This document shows positions 52,744 to 60,752 of a stretch of 64,000 nucleotides of DNA, piece by piece. The stretch's first letter is position 1, and the number at the start of each line of letters is the position of its first letter. The stretch comes from Coriobacteriaceae bacterium AM113-163 (GTDB lineage Bacteria > Actinomycetota > Coriobacteriia > Coriobacteriales > Coriobacteriaceae). A program made the translations under genes and the position numbers. Location of the stretch: NCBI GenBank assembly GCA_027673765.1, contig JAQDWB010000001.1:124001-188000 (forward strand), given 5' to 3'. Under the pieces are notes generated by a model. That model made no database searches, was not told the DNA's origin, and worked only from the letters and a program-made list of their open reading frames with translations.

Positions 52744-53793
52744 ATGGAAAACTTGGTTCGACGTTGTTCGCATCCGCGACTTTCGGTGATCCTTGTGGTA
52801 GAAGGTTCGCCCAGCTATGCGATGCGTGCGCTCGAGAGTATCCAGAACCAAGACCTCTATGATTTGCAGATTGTCGTTGTCTGCCGCGATGCTGCGCCCG
52901 GTGTGCGCCATTCGCTTCAAGTTGCTGCCGACAGGGACATCCATATTGATTTGATTGACGTCGAGGACGCGAAGCGCGGCGCTTGTCTTCGTGCCGGTTT
53001 TGATGCCTCGCGCGGCTCTCAAATCATCGCCATGAACGCCGATGAGTGGTTTGCTCCGCAGTCCCTTTCCAAGATGGTCGATATCGCGTGCGATACTGCG
53101 GCAGACATAGTGTTCCCCACGGTGTCGCTCGACCGCTATGATGCACATCGAGAGCGCCATTCGCGTGTCTTGGATGCTGCCTCTATTGTCATTGAAGACA
53201 AGTCTTCGATGGTGGCCGGGCTGCCTCAGTTGATTTTAGGCGGCTTGGTTGCTCAAGTCTCTGGCGTGATGTACAGCCGTCCACTGTTTGAGGCATGTCT
53301 TTTGTGCGATAAGACGTTTCGCACGGTTGGGTTTATGGCGTGCGCGCTCTCGCAGGCACAGCGCGTCTCCGGATGCGGCGACGCTTGTTTCCACGCGGCG
53401 GCGCCTAAGCTTACAGATGCCTTTGATCCCACCATGTATGCCAAGGTATCCGATGACACCCGGGCGCTCGACGAGCTTGCGGACTCACTCTCGGAAGCAG
53501 ATAGCGGTGGTCGGCTCAAGCTGGCAAGCCAAAAGTTCTACTTTGCCGGACTGGTCGCCTGCATCGAGAATTTGTGTCTGAGCCCGCATGGAGTGTCGTC
53601 AATCGAGCGTTCCGCCCGCATGCGTGATATGCTCGAGGCGCCTCGAACCCGTCAGATGGTCGCCGCGCTCAAGGACAACCATCGGGGACTGGGCCTGTTG
53701 TTTGGGCCGATCGCCAGCGCTAAGCCCGCGCGCTGCGTGATGTGTACGCATCTGGCAGCTTTTCTTAACCGGACGGGCGCAAAAACCGCCTAA
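52744..53793 (+). CDS. GT2-like glycosyltransferase, role unknown
   Basis: A 349-residue protein with a GT-A-like N terminus (LSVILVVEGSPSYAMRALES, then LQIVVVCRDAAPG). The region where the DxD motif should be reads IIAMNADEWFAPQSL, so the metal motif is altered (NAD rather than DxD). The C-terminal ~150 residues have no motif known to me. There is no membrane helix. It may be a divergent or inactive glycosyltransferase. Flanked by truA and argR with no sugar genes nearby. Confidence 0.6.
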   Translation: MENLVRRCSHPRLSVILVVEGSPSYAMRALESIQNQDLYDLQIVVVCRDAAPGVRHSLQVAADRDIHIDLIDVEDAKRGACLRAGFDASRGSQIIAMNADEWFAPQSLSKMVDIACDTAADIVFPTVSLDRYDAHRERHSRVLDAASIVIEDKSSMVAGLPQLILGGLVAQVSGVMYSRPLFEACLLCDKTFRTVGFMACALSQAQRVSGCGDACFHAAAPKLTDAFDPTMYAKVSDDTRALDELADSLSEADSGGRLKLASQKFYFAGLVACIENLCLSPHGVSSIERSARMRDMLEAPRTRQMVAALKDNHRGLGLLFGPIASAKPARCVMCTHLAAFLNRTGAKTA

Positions 53794-53878
53794 ACGGCTC
53801 ATTACGAAACAAACTTGCATAGAATTGTTTCGAAATGCGTTCTTATTCACTAAAACCCTCAAATAGCGCTAAACTATT

Positions 53879-53895
53879 CAATCACTAAGTGATTG
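53879..53895. promoter_or_regulatory. perfect 8-bp dyad upstream of argR
   Basis: CAATCACT-A-AGTGATTG is a perfect palindrome 31 bases before the argR start, in an AT-rich control region. It could be an autoregulatory operator, although it does not look like the usual ARG box. Confidence 0.45.
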
Positions 53896-53925
53896 TCTCC
53901 GCCATCTTTTGGAGTGAGGTTTTGT

Positions 53926-54363
53926 ATGGCCAAAAAACGCAATGGGCGCCAGGATGCCATCAGAGATATTGTTCGCAATAAGGACGTACGTACGCAGCGC
54001 GTTTTGGTAGACGAGCTTCGCGCCATGGGTTTCGATTGCACGCAGGCGACCGTTTCGCGCGATATCGCGGACATGGGACTGCGTAAGCTCCCCGAGGGCA
54101 TCTATGTCCTTGCCGAGGACCTGCATCTGCAGCGCATGGTTTCCGAGTTGGTTACCGGCGTGCTGCGCACCGATAATCTGGTTATGATCAAGGCGCAGCC
54201 CGGTACGGCTTCTGGTATTGCCGCAGCTGTCGATGCTGCGGAGCTGCCCGACGTGCTCGGCTCGCTTGCCGGCAACGACACGATTTTGGTCATTGCGCAG
54301 ACGGCCGAGGACGGCGAGCGTCTTGAGGCGCTCATCAACAAGCTGAGTAACTCTCATAAGTAG
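53926..54363 (+). CDS. argR: arginine repressor ArgR
   Basis: A 145-residue ArgR. The N-terminal winged helix has DELRAMGFDCTQATVSRDIAD; the C-terminal arginine-binding/hexamer domain has KAQPGTASGIAAAVDAAELPD and the Asp-rich LAGNDTILVIA. The ATG at 53926 is preceded by GGAGTGAGG. No arginine genes are adjacent, so targets are elsewhere. A terminator follows at 54415. Confidence 0.94.
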   Translation: MAKKRNGRQDAIRDIVRNKDVRTQRVLVDELRAMGFDCTQATVSRDIADMGLRKLPEGIYVLAEDLHLQRMVSELVTGVLRTDNLVMIKAQPGTASGIAAAVDAAELPDVLGSLAGNDTILVIAQTAEDGERLEALINKLSNSHK

Positions 54364-54414
54364 GGGATGCACGGCGCCGCTGCTGCGTCGATTGTTGCTA
54401 TAGGTAATTGCCGA

Positions 54415-54443
54415 GGGCGTTGACGAAGGTCAGCGCCCTTTTT
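54415..54443 (+). terminator. terminator after argR
   Basis: GGGCGTTGAC (54415-54424) pairs with GTCAGCGCCC (54429-54438), followed by TTTTT. Confidence 0.9.
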
Positions 54444-54578
54444 GCATGCCGTCGCCTGTTGCCCTATCGGTCTTGCAGCCGGGGCCGTCGTGGCATCTTA
54501 TGGCATCTGCCGAAATAAAGAAACGCCCGAGCAGCGTACGTGCTGCTCGGGCGCCTTGGTGTCAGTCGTCCTGTGCGC

Positions 54579-56786
54579 TTACTGGCCCGTAGAGGGGTCA
54601 GGCGTGGGCGTAGGATCGGGGGTAGGCGTCGGCGTGCCGCCGTCGCCACCTGTGCCACCGTCGCCACCTGTGCCACCGTCGCCACCTGTGCCACCGTCGC
54701 CACCTGTCGTACCGCTATCGCCGGTGGTGTTGCCGCCCGGGGTTTCAGTGGTCGTGGTTGTCGTCGTGGTGGTCTCTTCCTTTTCCTTTTCCTCTTCCTT
54801 TTCCTCGTCTTTTTCCTCTTCGTCTTCTTTTTTGTTGTTTGTGCCGTAGAACTTCCAGACGTTATTGTTCTTGTACGTGGGGGCCGTTCCGGTCGGGAAC
54901 TCCTCGCGCTCGGTTCCGGCCAAAACCGTGTTCATGAACTTCTTAAAGACGGGCAGGTTGGTGCTGTCGCCCAGCAGGTCCGTACCGTACTTTTGGATGG
55001 GAATCTCGCCTGCGGAATAACCGGTCCACAGGGCGCATGCCAGTTGCGGCGTGTAGCCGCAGAACCACAGGTTGGTGGTGTTGTCAGTGGTGCCCGTCTT
55101 GCCGGCATAGGGCTGGTTGACGCTCAGCGCGCCGGCGGCACCCGTGCCGCTGCCCTGCATGACGCCGGATAGAACGTCGGTAACCGCGGCAGCCTCGCCT
55201 TCGGTGAGCACCTGCGTGGGATTGTCGGTGTGCTGGTACAGCACCGAGCCGGTGCGCGAGTCGATCTCGGTGATGGCGATCGGCTGGCGATAATGGCCGC
55301 CGTTGGCAAAAGTGGCGTAGGCCGATGCCATCTCGAGCGGCGAGATGGACCCGGTGCCGAGCGTCATGACGGGAACGTCCTCGATATTGTCCTTGGCGGG
55401 ATCGATGCCGAGCTTTTTGACGAGCGACATGATCTTGTTGTTGCCGATGGCTTCTGCCACCTGAATGTAGCCGGTGTTGGATGAGTATGCCGTTGCCTGC
55501 TTAAGCGTGATGTTGCCATAGCTCTGGTTGGCATAGTTTTGCACCTTGGTCGTGGTGCCCTTGGCTGTAAGAGGCGAGTTGCAGTTGAGGGTAACGTTGG
55601 GGTTCATACCGTTTTGGATGGCGGTTGCCAGCGTAAAGGCCTTAAACGTGGAGCCCACGGGGCGCTTTGCCGTAGCGTGGTTCACGTGATTCTCGTCGGC
55701 GTTATAGTCGTAGCCGCCCACCATGCACTTGATGTAGCCAGTCTTGGGGTCAACGACGACCATGCCCATGTCCAGGCCGTCGAGAGAAAGCGTGTCGAGC
55801 TGCGAGCGCACAGCCTCCTCGGCAACCTGCTGCATGGTGGGGTCGATGGTGGTCTTGACGGTCAGACCGCCCTTAAAGAGCACGTCGGTGGAGAACTCCT
55901 GCTCAAGCAGCTGCTTTACGTAGGAGACAAAGTAGGGTTGAGAGTACACATCGACGCCACTGCCCGAAATCTCGGTCACGTTAAGCGTGATGGGCTCAGC
56001 CTGTGCGGCATCGTGCTCTTCCTGCGTGATGTGGCCCAGACGCAGCATGTTGTCCAGAACCTTGTTGCGGCGGGACAGCGCCAGGTCGGGATTAACCGTG
56101 GGGTCGTACTGCGAGGGCGAGTTGGGAAGGCCGATGAGCAGCGCGGCCTCGCTCAGGCTGAGGTCGGCGGCGGTCTTGGACAGATAGGTCTCGGCGGCGG
56201 CCTCGATGCCATATGCTCCATGGCCGTAGTAGATGGTGTTGAGGTACATCATGAGGATCTCGTCTTTGGAGTACATGTCCTCCATCTTGATGGCGATGTA
56301 GGCCTCGCGCACCTTACGCTCAATGGTCGAGTCGAACTGCTCCTCCTGCAGGATGGTGTTGCGCACAAGCTGCTGGGTGATAGTCGAGGCGCCTTCGTGC
56401 CCGCCACCGAGGGTTGCCACCGCAGCACGCGCGATACCCCACAGGTCGATACCGCCGTGCTCGTAGAAGCGCTCGTCCTCGACGTCAACGGTGCCCTGCA
56501 GCACGTAGGGGGAGACCTCGTCCTTGGTGATAGACTTGCGGTTTTGCGTGTAGAAGCTCGCGATCTTGTTGCCGTTGCAGTCGACGATCTCGGTGGGCTC
56601 GCTCACCAGATACGCGTTGGCGTCGGTGTAGTCGGGCAGATCGGACAGCCAGCGGTTGACGTTGCCGACCATGCCGATGCCAAATGCCACGCCCGCAATC
56701 AGCAGAAAGCCCAAAAACGAGAGCAGGATTATGGGCAGAGCATGCGTCTTTGAACGGCTGCGTCCCTGTCGTTGGCGAGGACCCAT
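54579..56786 (-). CDS. class A penicillin-binding protein (GT51 + transpeptidase)
   Basis: A 735-residue bifunctional peptidoglycan synthase. A basic cytoplasmic start and one membrane helix (ILLSFLGFLLIAGVAFGIGM) precede GT51 (VEDERFYEHGGIDLWGIARA, GASTITQQLVRN). The transpeptidase has GSTFKAF (active Ser in SxxK), SSNTG (SxN) and KTGTT (KTG). The tail is a Glu/Lys stretch, a Thr run, a GGDGGT repeat and a Pro/Thr/Asp end, likely a wall-spanning spacer. I chose ATG 56786 with GGAGGT upstream over the longer frame to 56909. Monocistronic and divergent from the second U32 gene. Confidence 0.94.
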   Translation of the reverse strand: MGPRQRQGRSRSKTHALPIILLSFLGFLLIAGVAFGIGMVGNVNRWLSDLPDYTDANAYLVSEPTEIVDCNGNKIASFYTQNRKSITKDEVSPYVLQGTVDVEDERFYEHGGIDLWGIARAAVATLGGGHEGASTITQQLVRNTILQEEQFDSTIERKVREAYIAIKMEDMYSKDEILMMYLNTIYYGHGAYGIEAAAETYLSKTAADLSLSEAALLIGLPNSPSQYDPTVNPDLALSRRNKVLDNMLRLGHITQEEHDAAQAEPITLNVTEISGSGVDVYSQPYFVSYVKQLLEQEFSTDVLFKGGLTVKTTIDPTMQQVAEEAVRSQLDTLSLDGLDMGMVVVDPKTGYIKCMVGGYDYNADENHVNHATAKRPVGSTFKAFTLATAIQNGMNPNVTLNCNSPLTAKGTTTKVQNYANQSYGNITLKQATAYSSNTGYIQVAEAIGNNKIMSLVKKLGIDPAKDNIEDVPVMTLGTGSISPLEMASAYATFANGGHYRQPIAITEIDSRTGSVLYQHTDNPTQVLTEGEAAAVTDVLSGVMQGSGTGAAGALSVNQPYAGKTGTTDNTTNLWFCGYTPQLACALWTGYSAGEIPIQKYGTDLLGDSTNLPVFKKFMNTVLAGTEREEFPTGTAPTYKNNNVWKFYGTNNKKEDEEEKDEEKEEEKEKEETTTTTTTTTETPGGNTTGDSGTTGGDGGTGGDGGTGGDGGTGGDGGTPTPTPDPTPTPDPSTGQ
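54643..54714. repeat. 18-bp tandem repeat in the PBP C-terminal tail
   Basis: Three identical 18-base copies of TCGCCACCTGTGCCACCG, at 54643, 54661 and 54679, plus a diverged fourth at 54697. They encode GGDGGT units on the minus strand. The copy number is a multiple of three bases, so slippage would change tail length without a frameshift. Confidence 0.9.
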
Positions 56787-56948
56787 ATATTGACCTCCAG
56801 GTATGTCGTGCCGGACGGTGGATGTGCCGTCGGGGCAGGATGGACATAAGTTATTACACGATAAACCAAACGGGGCGCGCGAGGCCTCGTGTATGCTGGA
56901 AGACGGCATTTTTCAGAGTGAATGCATACCTTGGTAAGGAGTTTGTCG

Positions 56949-58925
56949 ATGGCGATTCGGACGATGGGGCCGAGCGGACAATACGAGACTGGATTGGATG
57001 CTGCCGGTGCGGCGCTGCCCGAGCTGCTGGCGCCGGCGGGCGGACTCGACCAGATGCTTGCGGCCATCGCCGCGGGTGCCGATGCCATCTATGCGGGGTT
57101 GGGCGGCTTTAACGCCCGTGTGAGCGCCCATGGCTTTACGGATAACGAGTTTGCGCGCGGCTGCGCCGTGGCGCATGCCCATGGCGTGCGTGTGTACGTA
57201 ACGCTCAACGTGTTCGTGTTTGACGATGAGTTGTCCGACGCGGTGGCGTTGGGAGCTCATGCACTGGAGCTGGGCGCCGATGCTCTGATTGTCGCCGATG
57301 CCGGGTTGGCCTGCGCGCTGCGCGCGGCGATTCCCGGGGTCGAGATTCACCTGTCCACGCAGGCGGGCGCTCATAGCGAGGGTGCCGTGCGGCTTGCCGC
57401 CGATGAGCTGGGGGTCGAGCGCGTGACGACGGCACGCGAGCTGACGGTCGACGAGATTGCGGCGCTATGTGCCACGGGCGTGCCCATCGAGGTATTCTGC
57501 CACGGTGCGATTTGCATCGGCTATTCGGGGGCGTGCGAGTTCTCGGCCTTGCGGCGTGGGCGCTCGGCGATGCGCGGCGACTGCACGCAGCCGTGCCGTC
57601 TGGCGTACGACCTAGTGGACGAGGCGGGGCAGAGTGTTGTTGCCGTCGAGGGAGACCGCCTGCTTTGTCCGCGTGACTATCTGGGTATCGCGCACCTGCC
57701 CGAGCTTGTTGCCACCGGCGTGGCATCGCTCAAGATCGAGGGACGCATGAAGAATCCCGATTACGTATTCAACGTGGTGAGGGTGTGGCGTCGGGCACTC
57801 GATATGCTGTGCGACGGCGCGTGGGACTCCGGTGCCGTGGAAGAGCTTGAACGCGAGCTGGGAAGGTCGTTTAACCGTGGGTTTACCGATGCTTACCTGC
57901 GGGGTCGTTCGGGTGCCGAGCTCATGAGCTTTGAGCGCGCGATCAACCAGGGCGTGCGCGTGGGCCACTTGGTGGCGGTGGGTCACGAAGAGGTGACGGT
58001 TGAGCTTGATGCCGCCGTGGCGGCGGGCGATACGCTCGAAATCCGATTTTACCCGGGTGCCGACGCGCGTCCCGATGTGCCCAAGCGCTGGCCACAGGTG
58101 CCTTGCCCCGTGGATGCCGCTGCGGGGGAGCGCATCGTCGTGCATTGCAAACGTAAGGTGGACGCGGGCTGCGAGGTCTATCTGATTCGCAGCGCCGGCG
58201 TGTTGGATCAGACGGCGGCGGTGTTGGAGCGCATGCGGGCCGAGGCGGATGCGATTGCGCCCGTTGCGCGTGCCGTTGAGGTGCTGCCGTTTGAGGGCGT
58301 TCTGGCAGATGTCGATGTGCCGACGGAGTTGGCGGGGTCGGCGGGGCCGGCAAAGCGCGAGGATTTTGCTCGTATGGTCTTTGCCTGGGAGCTGATGGAT
58401 GTGGGTCCGCGCGATGAGCGAGATCTGTCCGATACAACGGTGGTGCTCGACGAAGTGTGCCGCGCGGGCGACGCCGAGCGGACTCGGGCGCTTATGCAGC
58501 GTGCCGGGCGCGTCGTCTGCCGCAATCTGGGACAAGTGGCGATGGCCCGCGAGCTGGGCACAACGTTTGACGTGGCGGCGCCGGTGTTCTGTGCCAATCG
58601 GGCCACGCTTACCTGGCTGCGCGGACTCGGTGCGGGGCGGGTGTGCTTGTCGGCCGAGTTGCTCGGCAATGATGCGGAGCGTGTTGCCGAACTTGCCGCT
58701 TGCCCCGGTGTCTTGGGGCCTGTCGATGCCGACCGTCCTGAGCTCATGGTGTGCGAGCACTGCTTGCTGACTGCCGAGGGCGCCTGCGCCACGGATGCAA
58801 CGGGGCAGGTCCGTTGCCGTGACTGCTCGCGCCGTCAGCAGGCGCGCTTTTTGGTCGAACGTGACGGCACGCGTTTGCCGGTCGTTATCGACGCGTGCGG
58901 CAGGACGAGGATTTTCCTGTCGTAG
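56949..58925 (+). CDS. U32 family peptidase-like protein (second copy)
   Basis: A 658-residue U32 protein. The start ELLAPAGGLDQMLAAIAAGA, then AIYAGLGGFNARVSAHGFTD, EIHLSTQAGAHS and CHGAICIGYSGACEFS with CTQPCRLAYDL, is the same core as the 831-residue protein at 12478-14973. A C-terminal ~250 residues ending in CEHCLLTAEGAC and CRDCSRR adds further cysteines, as in tRNA- or rRNA-hydroxylating relatives. I prefer ATG 56949, with TAAGGAG about 8 bases upstream, to the earlier ATG at 56922. It is divergent from the PBP gene. Confidence 0.85.
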   Translation: MAIRTMGPSGQYETGLDAAGAALPELLAPAGGLDQMLAAIAAGADAIYAGLGGFNARVSAHGFTDNEFARGCAVAHAHGVRVYVTLNVFVFDDELSDAVALGAHALELGADALIVADAGLACALRAAIPGVEIHLSTQAGAHSEGAVRLAADELGVERVTTARELTVDEIAALCATGVPIEVFCHGAICIGYSGACEFSALRRGRSAMRGDCTQPCRLAYDLVDEAGQSVVAVEGDRLLCPRDYLGIAHLPELVATGVASLKIEGRMKNPDYVFNVVRVWRRALDMLCDGAWDSGAVEELERELGRSFNRGFTDAYLRGRSGAELMSFERAINQGVRVGHLVAVGHEEVTVELDAAVAAGDTLEIRFYPGADARPDVPKRWPQVPCPVDAAAGERIVVHCKRKVDAGCEVYLIRSAGVLDQTAAVLERMRAEADAIAPVARAVEVLPFEGVLADVDVPTELAGSAGPAKREDFARMVFAWELMDVGPRDERDLSDTTVVLDEVCRAGDAERTRALMQRAGRVVCRNLGQVAMARELGTTFDVAAPVFCANRATLTWLRGLGAGRVCLSAELLGNDAERVAELAACPGVLGPVDADRPELMVCEHCLLTAEGACATDATGQVRCRDCSRRQQARFLVERDGTRLPVVIDACGRTRIFLS

Positions 58926-59022
58926 GTGCCGCGTCGCGCTGTTTTGGTTATTATTAGTGGGTTTATGAACTTCCAGCACCGCCGTATCCGGTGAGGGTGC
59001 TATAGCAAAAGGAGGATACCCA

Positions 59023-60234
59023 ATGCTGTCTGTTGACGAGCAAATGCGTATCATCACCTCGGGTGCAGCGCAGATCGTCCCCGAGGCCGACCTTCGCAAG
59101 AAGCTTGAGAAGGGCGAGCCCCTCAACATCAAGCTCGGCGTCGATCCCACCAGCCCCGACCTGCACCTGGGCCATGCCGTGCCCCTGCGCAAGATGCGTC
59201 AGTTCCAGGACCTGGGCCACAACGTCACCCTTATCATCGGCAACGGCACTGCGCTGATCGGCGACCCCTCGGGCAAGAACTCCACCCGCCCGCAGCTTTC
59301 GCAGGAGCAGATCGAGGCCAACGCCGAGACCTACGTGAGCCAGGCCATGAAGATCCTGGACCCCGAGAAGACCACCATCGTGCACAACGGCGACTGGATC
59401 CTTTCGATGGACCTGGCCGGCCTGCTGCAGGTGTGCTCCAAGTTCACCGTCGCCCGCATCCTTGAGCGTGACGACTTTACCAAGCGCTACCAGTCCCAGA
59501 CGCCGATTGCCCTGCACGAGTTTCTGTACCCCGTGATGCAGGCCTTCGACTCCGTTCAGATCAAGGCCGACGTCGAGATGGGCGGCACCGACCAGCTCTT
59601 CAACCTGCTCGCCGGCCGCGAGCTCATGGAGAAGATGGGCATGGAGCCGCAGATTGCGCTTACCATGCCGCTGCTCGAGGGCACCGACGGCGTGCGCAAG
59701 ATGTCCAAGTCCTATGGCAACTACATCGGCCTGACCGACGCTCCCAAGGATATGTTCGGCAAGACCATGTCCATCCCCGACGAGATGATCGGCAAGTACT
59801 ATCGTCTGGCCAGCTCGCTCGCCCCGGCCGAGGTCGACAAGATCGATGCCGCCCTGGCCGATGGCTCCGCCGACCCCTACGAGCTCAAGCGCGCTCTAGG
59901 CCGCGACCTGTGCGACACCTACCACGGTGCCGGCGCCGGCGACGAGGCTCAGGCCGAGTTCGACCGTGTGTTCAAGGAGGGCCAGCTTGCCGACTTCCCC
60001 GAGAAGCACGTTGAGCTGACCGTCAACGACGAGGGCCAGATTTACCTCGCTGGCCTGCTCAAGGACCTGGGCCTTTCGGCCAGCGCCGGTCAGGCCCGCC
60101 GCGACATCGACGGCGGCGGCGTCAAGATCAACGGCAAGGCTGTGGCTTCCAAGAGCTACAACATCGATCCGAGCGCCCTCAAGCTGGGCGACACCCTCTC
60201 CGTGGGCAAGCGCAAGGGCTTCAAGCTTATTTAG
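59023..60234 (+). CDS. tyrS: tyrosyl-tRNA synthetase
   Basis: TyrRS, 403 residues, charges tRNA-Tyr. HIGH-like motif HLGHAVPLRKMRQ (~46), KMSKSYGNYIGL (~227), and a C-terminal S4 RNA-binding domain (SASAGQARRDIDGGGVKING). AAAGGAGG precedes the ATG. I saw no T-box leader in the 97 bases upstream. A structured element identical in plan to the one after map follows. Confidence 0.96.
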   Translation: MLSVDEQMRIITSGAAQIVPEADLRKKLEKGEPLNIKLGVDPTSPDLHLGHAVPLRKMRQFQDLGHNVTLIIGNGTALIGDPSGKNSTRPQLSQEQIEANAETYVSQAMKILDPEKTTIVHNGDWILSMDLAGLLQVCSKFTVARILERDDFTKRYQSQTPIALHEFLYPVMQAFDSVQIKADVEMGGTDQLFNLLAGRELMEKMGMEPQIALTMPLLEGTDGVRKMSKSYGNYIGLTDAPKDMFGKTMSIPDEMIGKYYRLASSLAPAEVDKIDAALADGSADPYELKRALGRDLCDTYHGAGAGDEAQAEFDRVFKEGQLADFPEKHVELTVNDEGQIYLAGLLKDLGLSASAGQARRDIDGGGVKINGKAVASKSYNIDPSALKLGDTLSVGKRKGFKLI

Positions 60235-60274
60235 TTACGCGGTTTTACCAAACCGCGTAACGGCTCGACGCTGC

Positions 60275-60373
60275 AAACCCGCCAGGGCGGCAATCTGCCT
60301 TTCAACTTCGGCGGCATGACCAGAAGGTCAATGCCGCCTTGTTTCAAGGCACCTTGCTCGCTCTGGCGGGTTT
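60275..60373. repeat. multi-stem structured element, copy 2
   Basis: Same plan as 48073-48160. AAACCCGCCAG (60275-60285) pairs with CTGGCGGGTTT (60363-60373), extended inward by GGCGG and CAA against TTG and TCGCT. Then a 2x2 loop; TGCCTT (60296-60301) with AAGGCA (60346-60351); an internal loop TCAACTTC/TTGTTTC; GGCGGCAT (60310-60317) with ATGCCGCC (60331-60338); one bulged base; and GACC-AGAA-GGTC. Loops match copy 1; stems differ but still pair. It lies 40 bases after tyrS. Confidence 0.85.
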
Positions 60374-60428
60374 TCGCTGTCGTTGCCAAGACATCGGCGC
60401 TTCCGTTGTTGTAGGTGGCAGTTAGGTG

Positions 60429-60458
60429 CACTCATTGGGGACAGACTTAAATGAGTGC
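60429..60458. repeat. 30-base dispersed repeat, copy B
   Basis: Identical over 30 bases to 9470-9499, 51 kb away. The block is itself an imperfect hairpin (CACTCATT with AATGAGTG). Both copies are followed within 60-100 bases by GGGGACGTTC units. It is probably part of a dispersed intergenic repeat family. Confidence 0.85.
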
Positions 60459-60465
60459 CCACAGA

Positions 60466-60533
60466 ATGAGAGTGGATAATCTTCCGTTTTTGGCCTGCTT
60501 GGGGGTTCAAAGTGGGAGATTATCCACTCTCAT
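60466..60533. repeat. 17-bp perfect inverted repeat
   Basis: ATGAGAGTGGATAATCT (60466-60482) pairs with its exact complement at 60517-60533; the loop is 34 bases. It lies in a 518-bp gene-free stretch between tyrS and the adenine deaminase gene. The rest of the stretch holds GGGGACGTTC-type repeats (about 60549-60610) and, at the end, the AAAGGAG site of the deaminase. Confidence 0.8.
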
Positions 60534-60752
60534 CATTTTGCGGCACTTGGGGACGTTCCTTTTGTGTCGGCACTTTGGGACACTCCTTGTCATTGGTACA
60601 AAGCAACCTGTCCCCATTGCGCCAAGCGGCGTGTGCCGTTAAACGGAGGGGGTGTATTCCCGACCCATCGTTTGGGCATACAATGGCTATTGTCTTGCTG
60701 CGGTGAAGGTCTGTCCGCTCCGCAGCTTTTTTCTACAGTTAAAGGAGTATGT

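Noticed and set aside
54442-55172. Plus-strand frames with Val/Ser/Pro repeats opposite the PBP tail
   Set aside because: They read the complement of the GGDGGT and Glu/Lys coding repeats; no ribosome site.
58926-59022. T-box leader before tyrS
   Set aside because: Only 97 bases lie before the start; no T-box sequence or terminator-antiterminator pair is visible.
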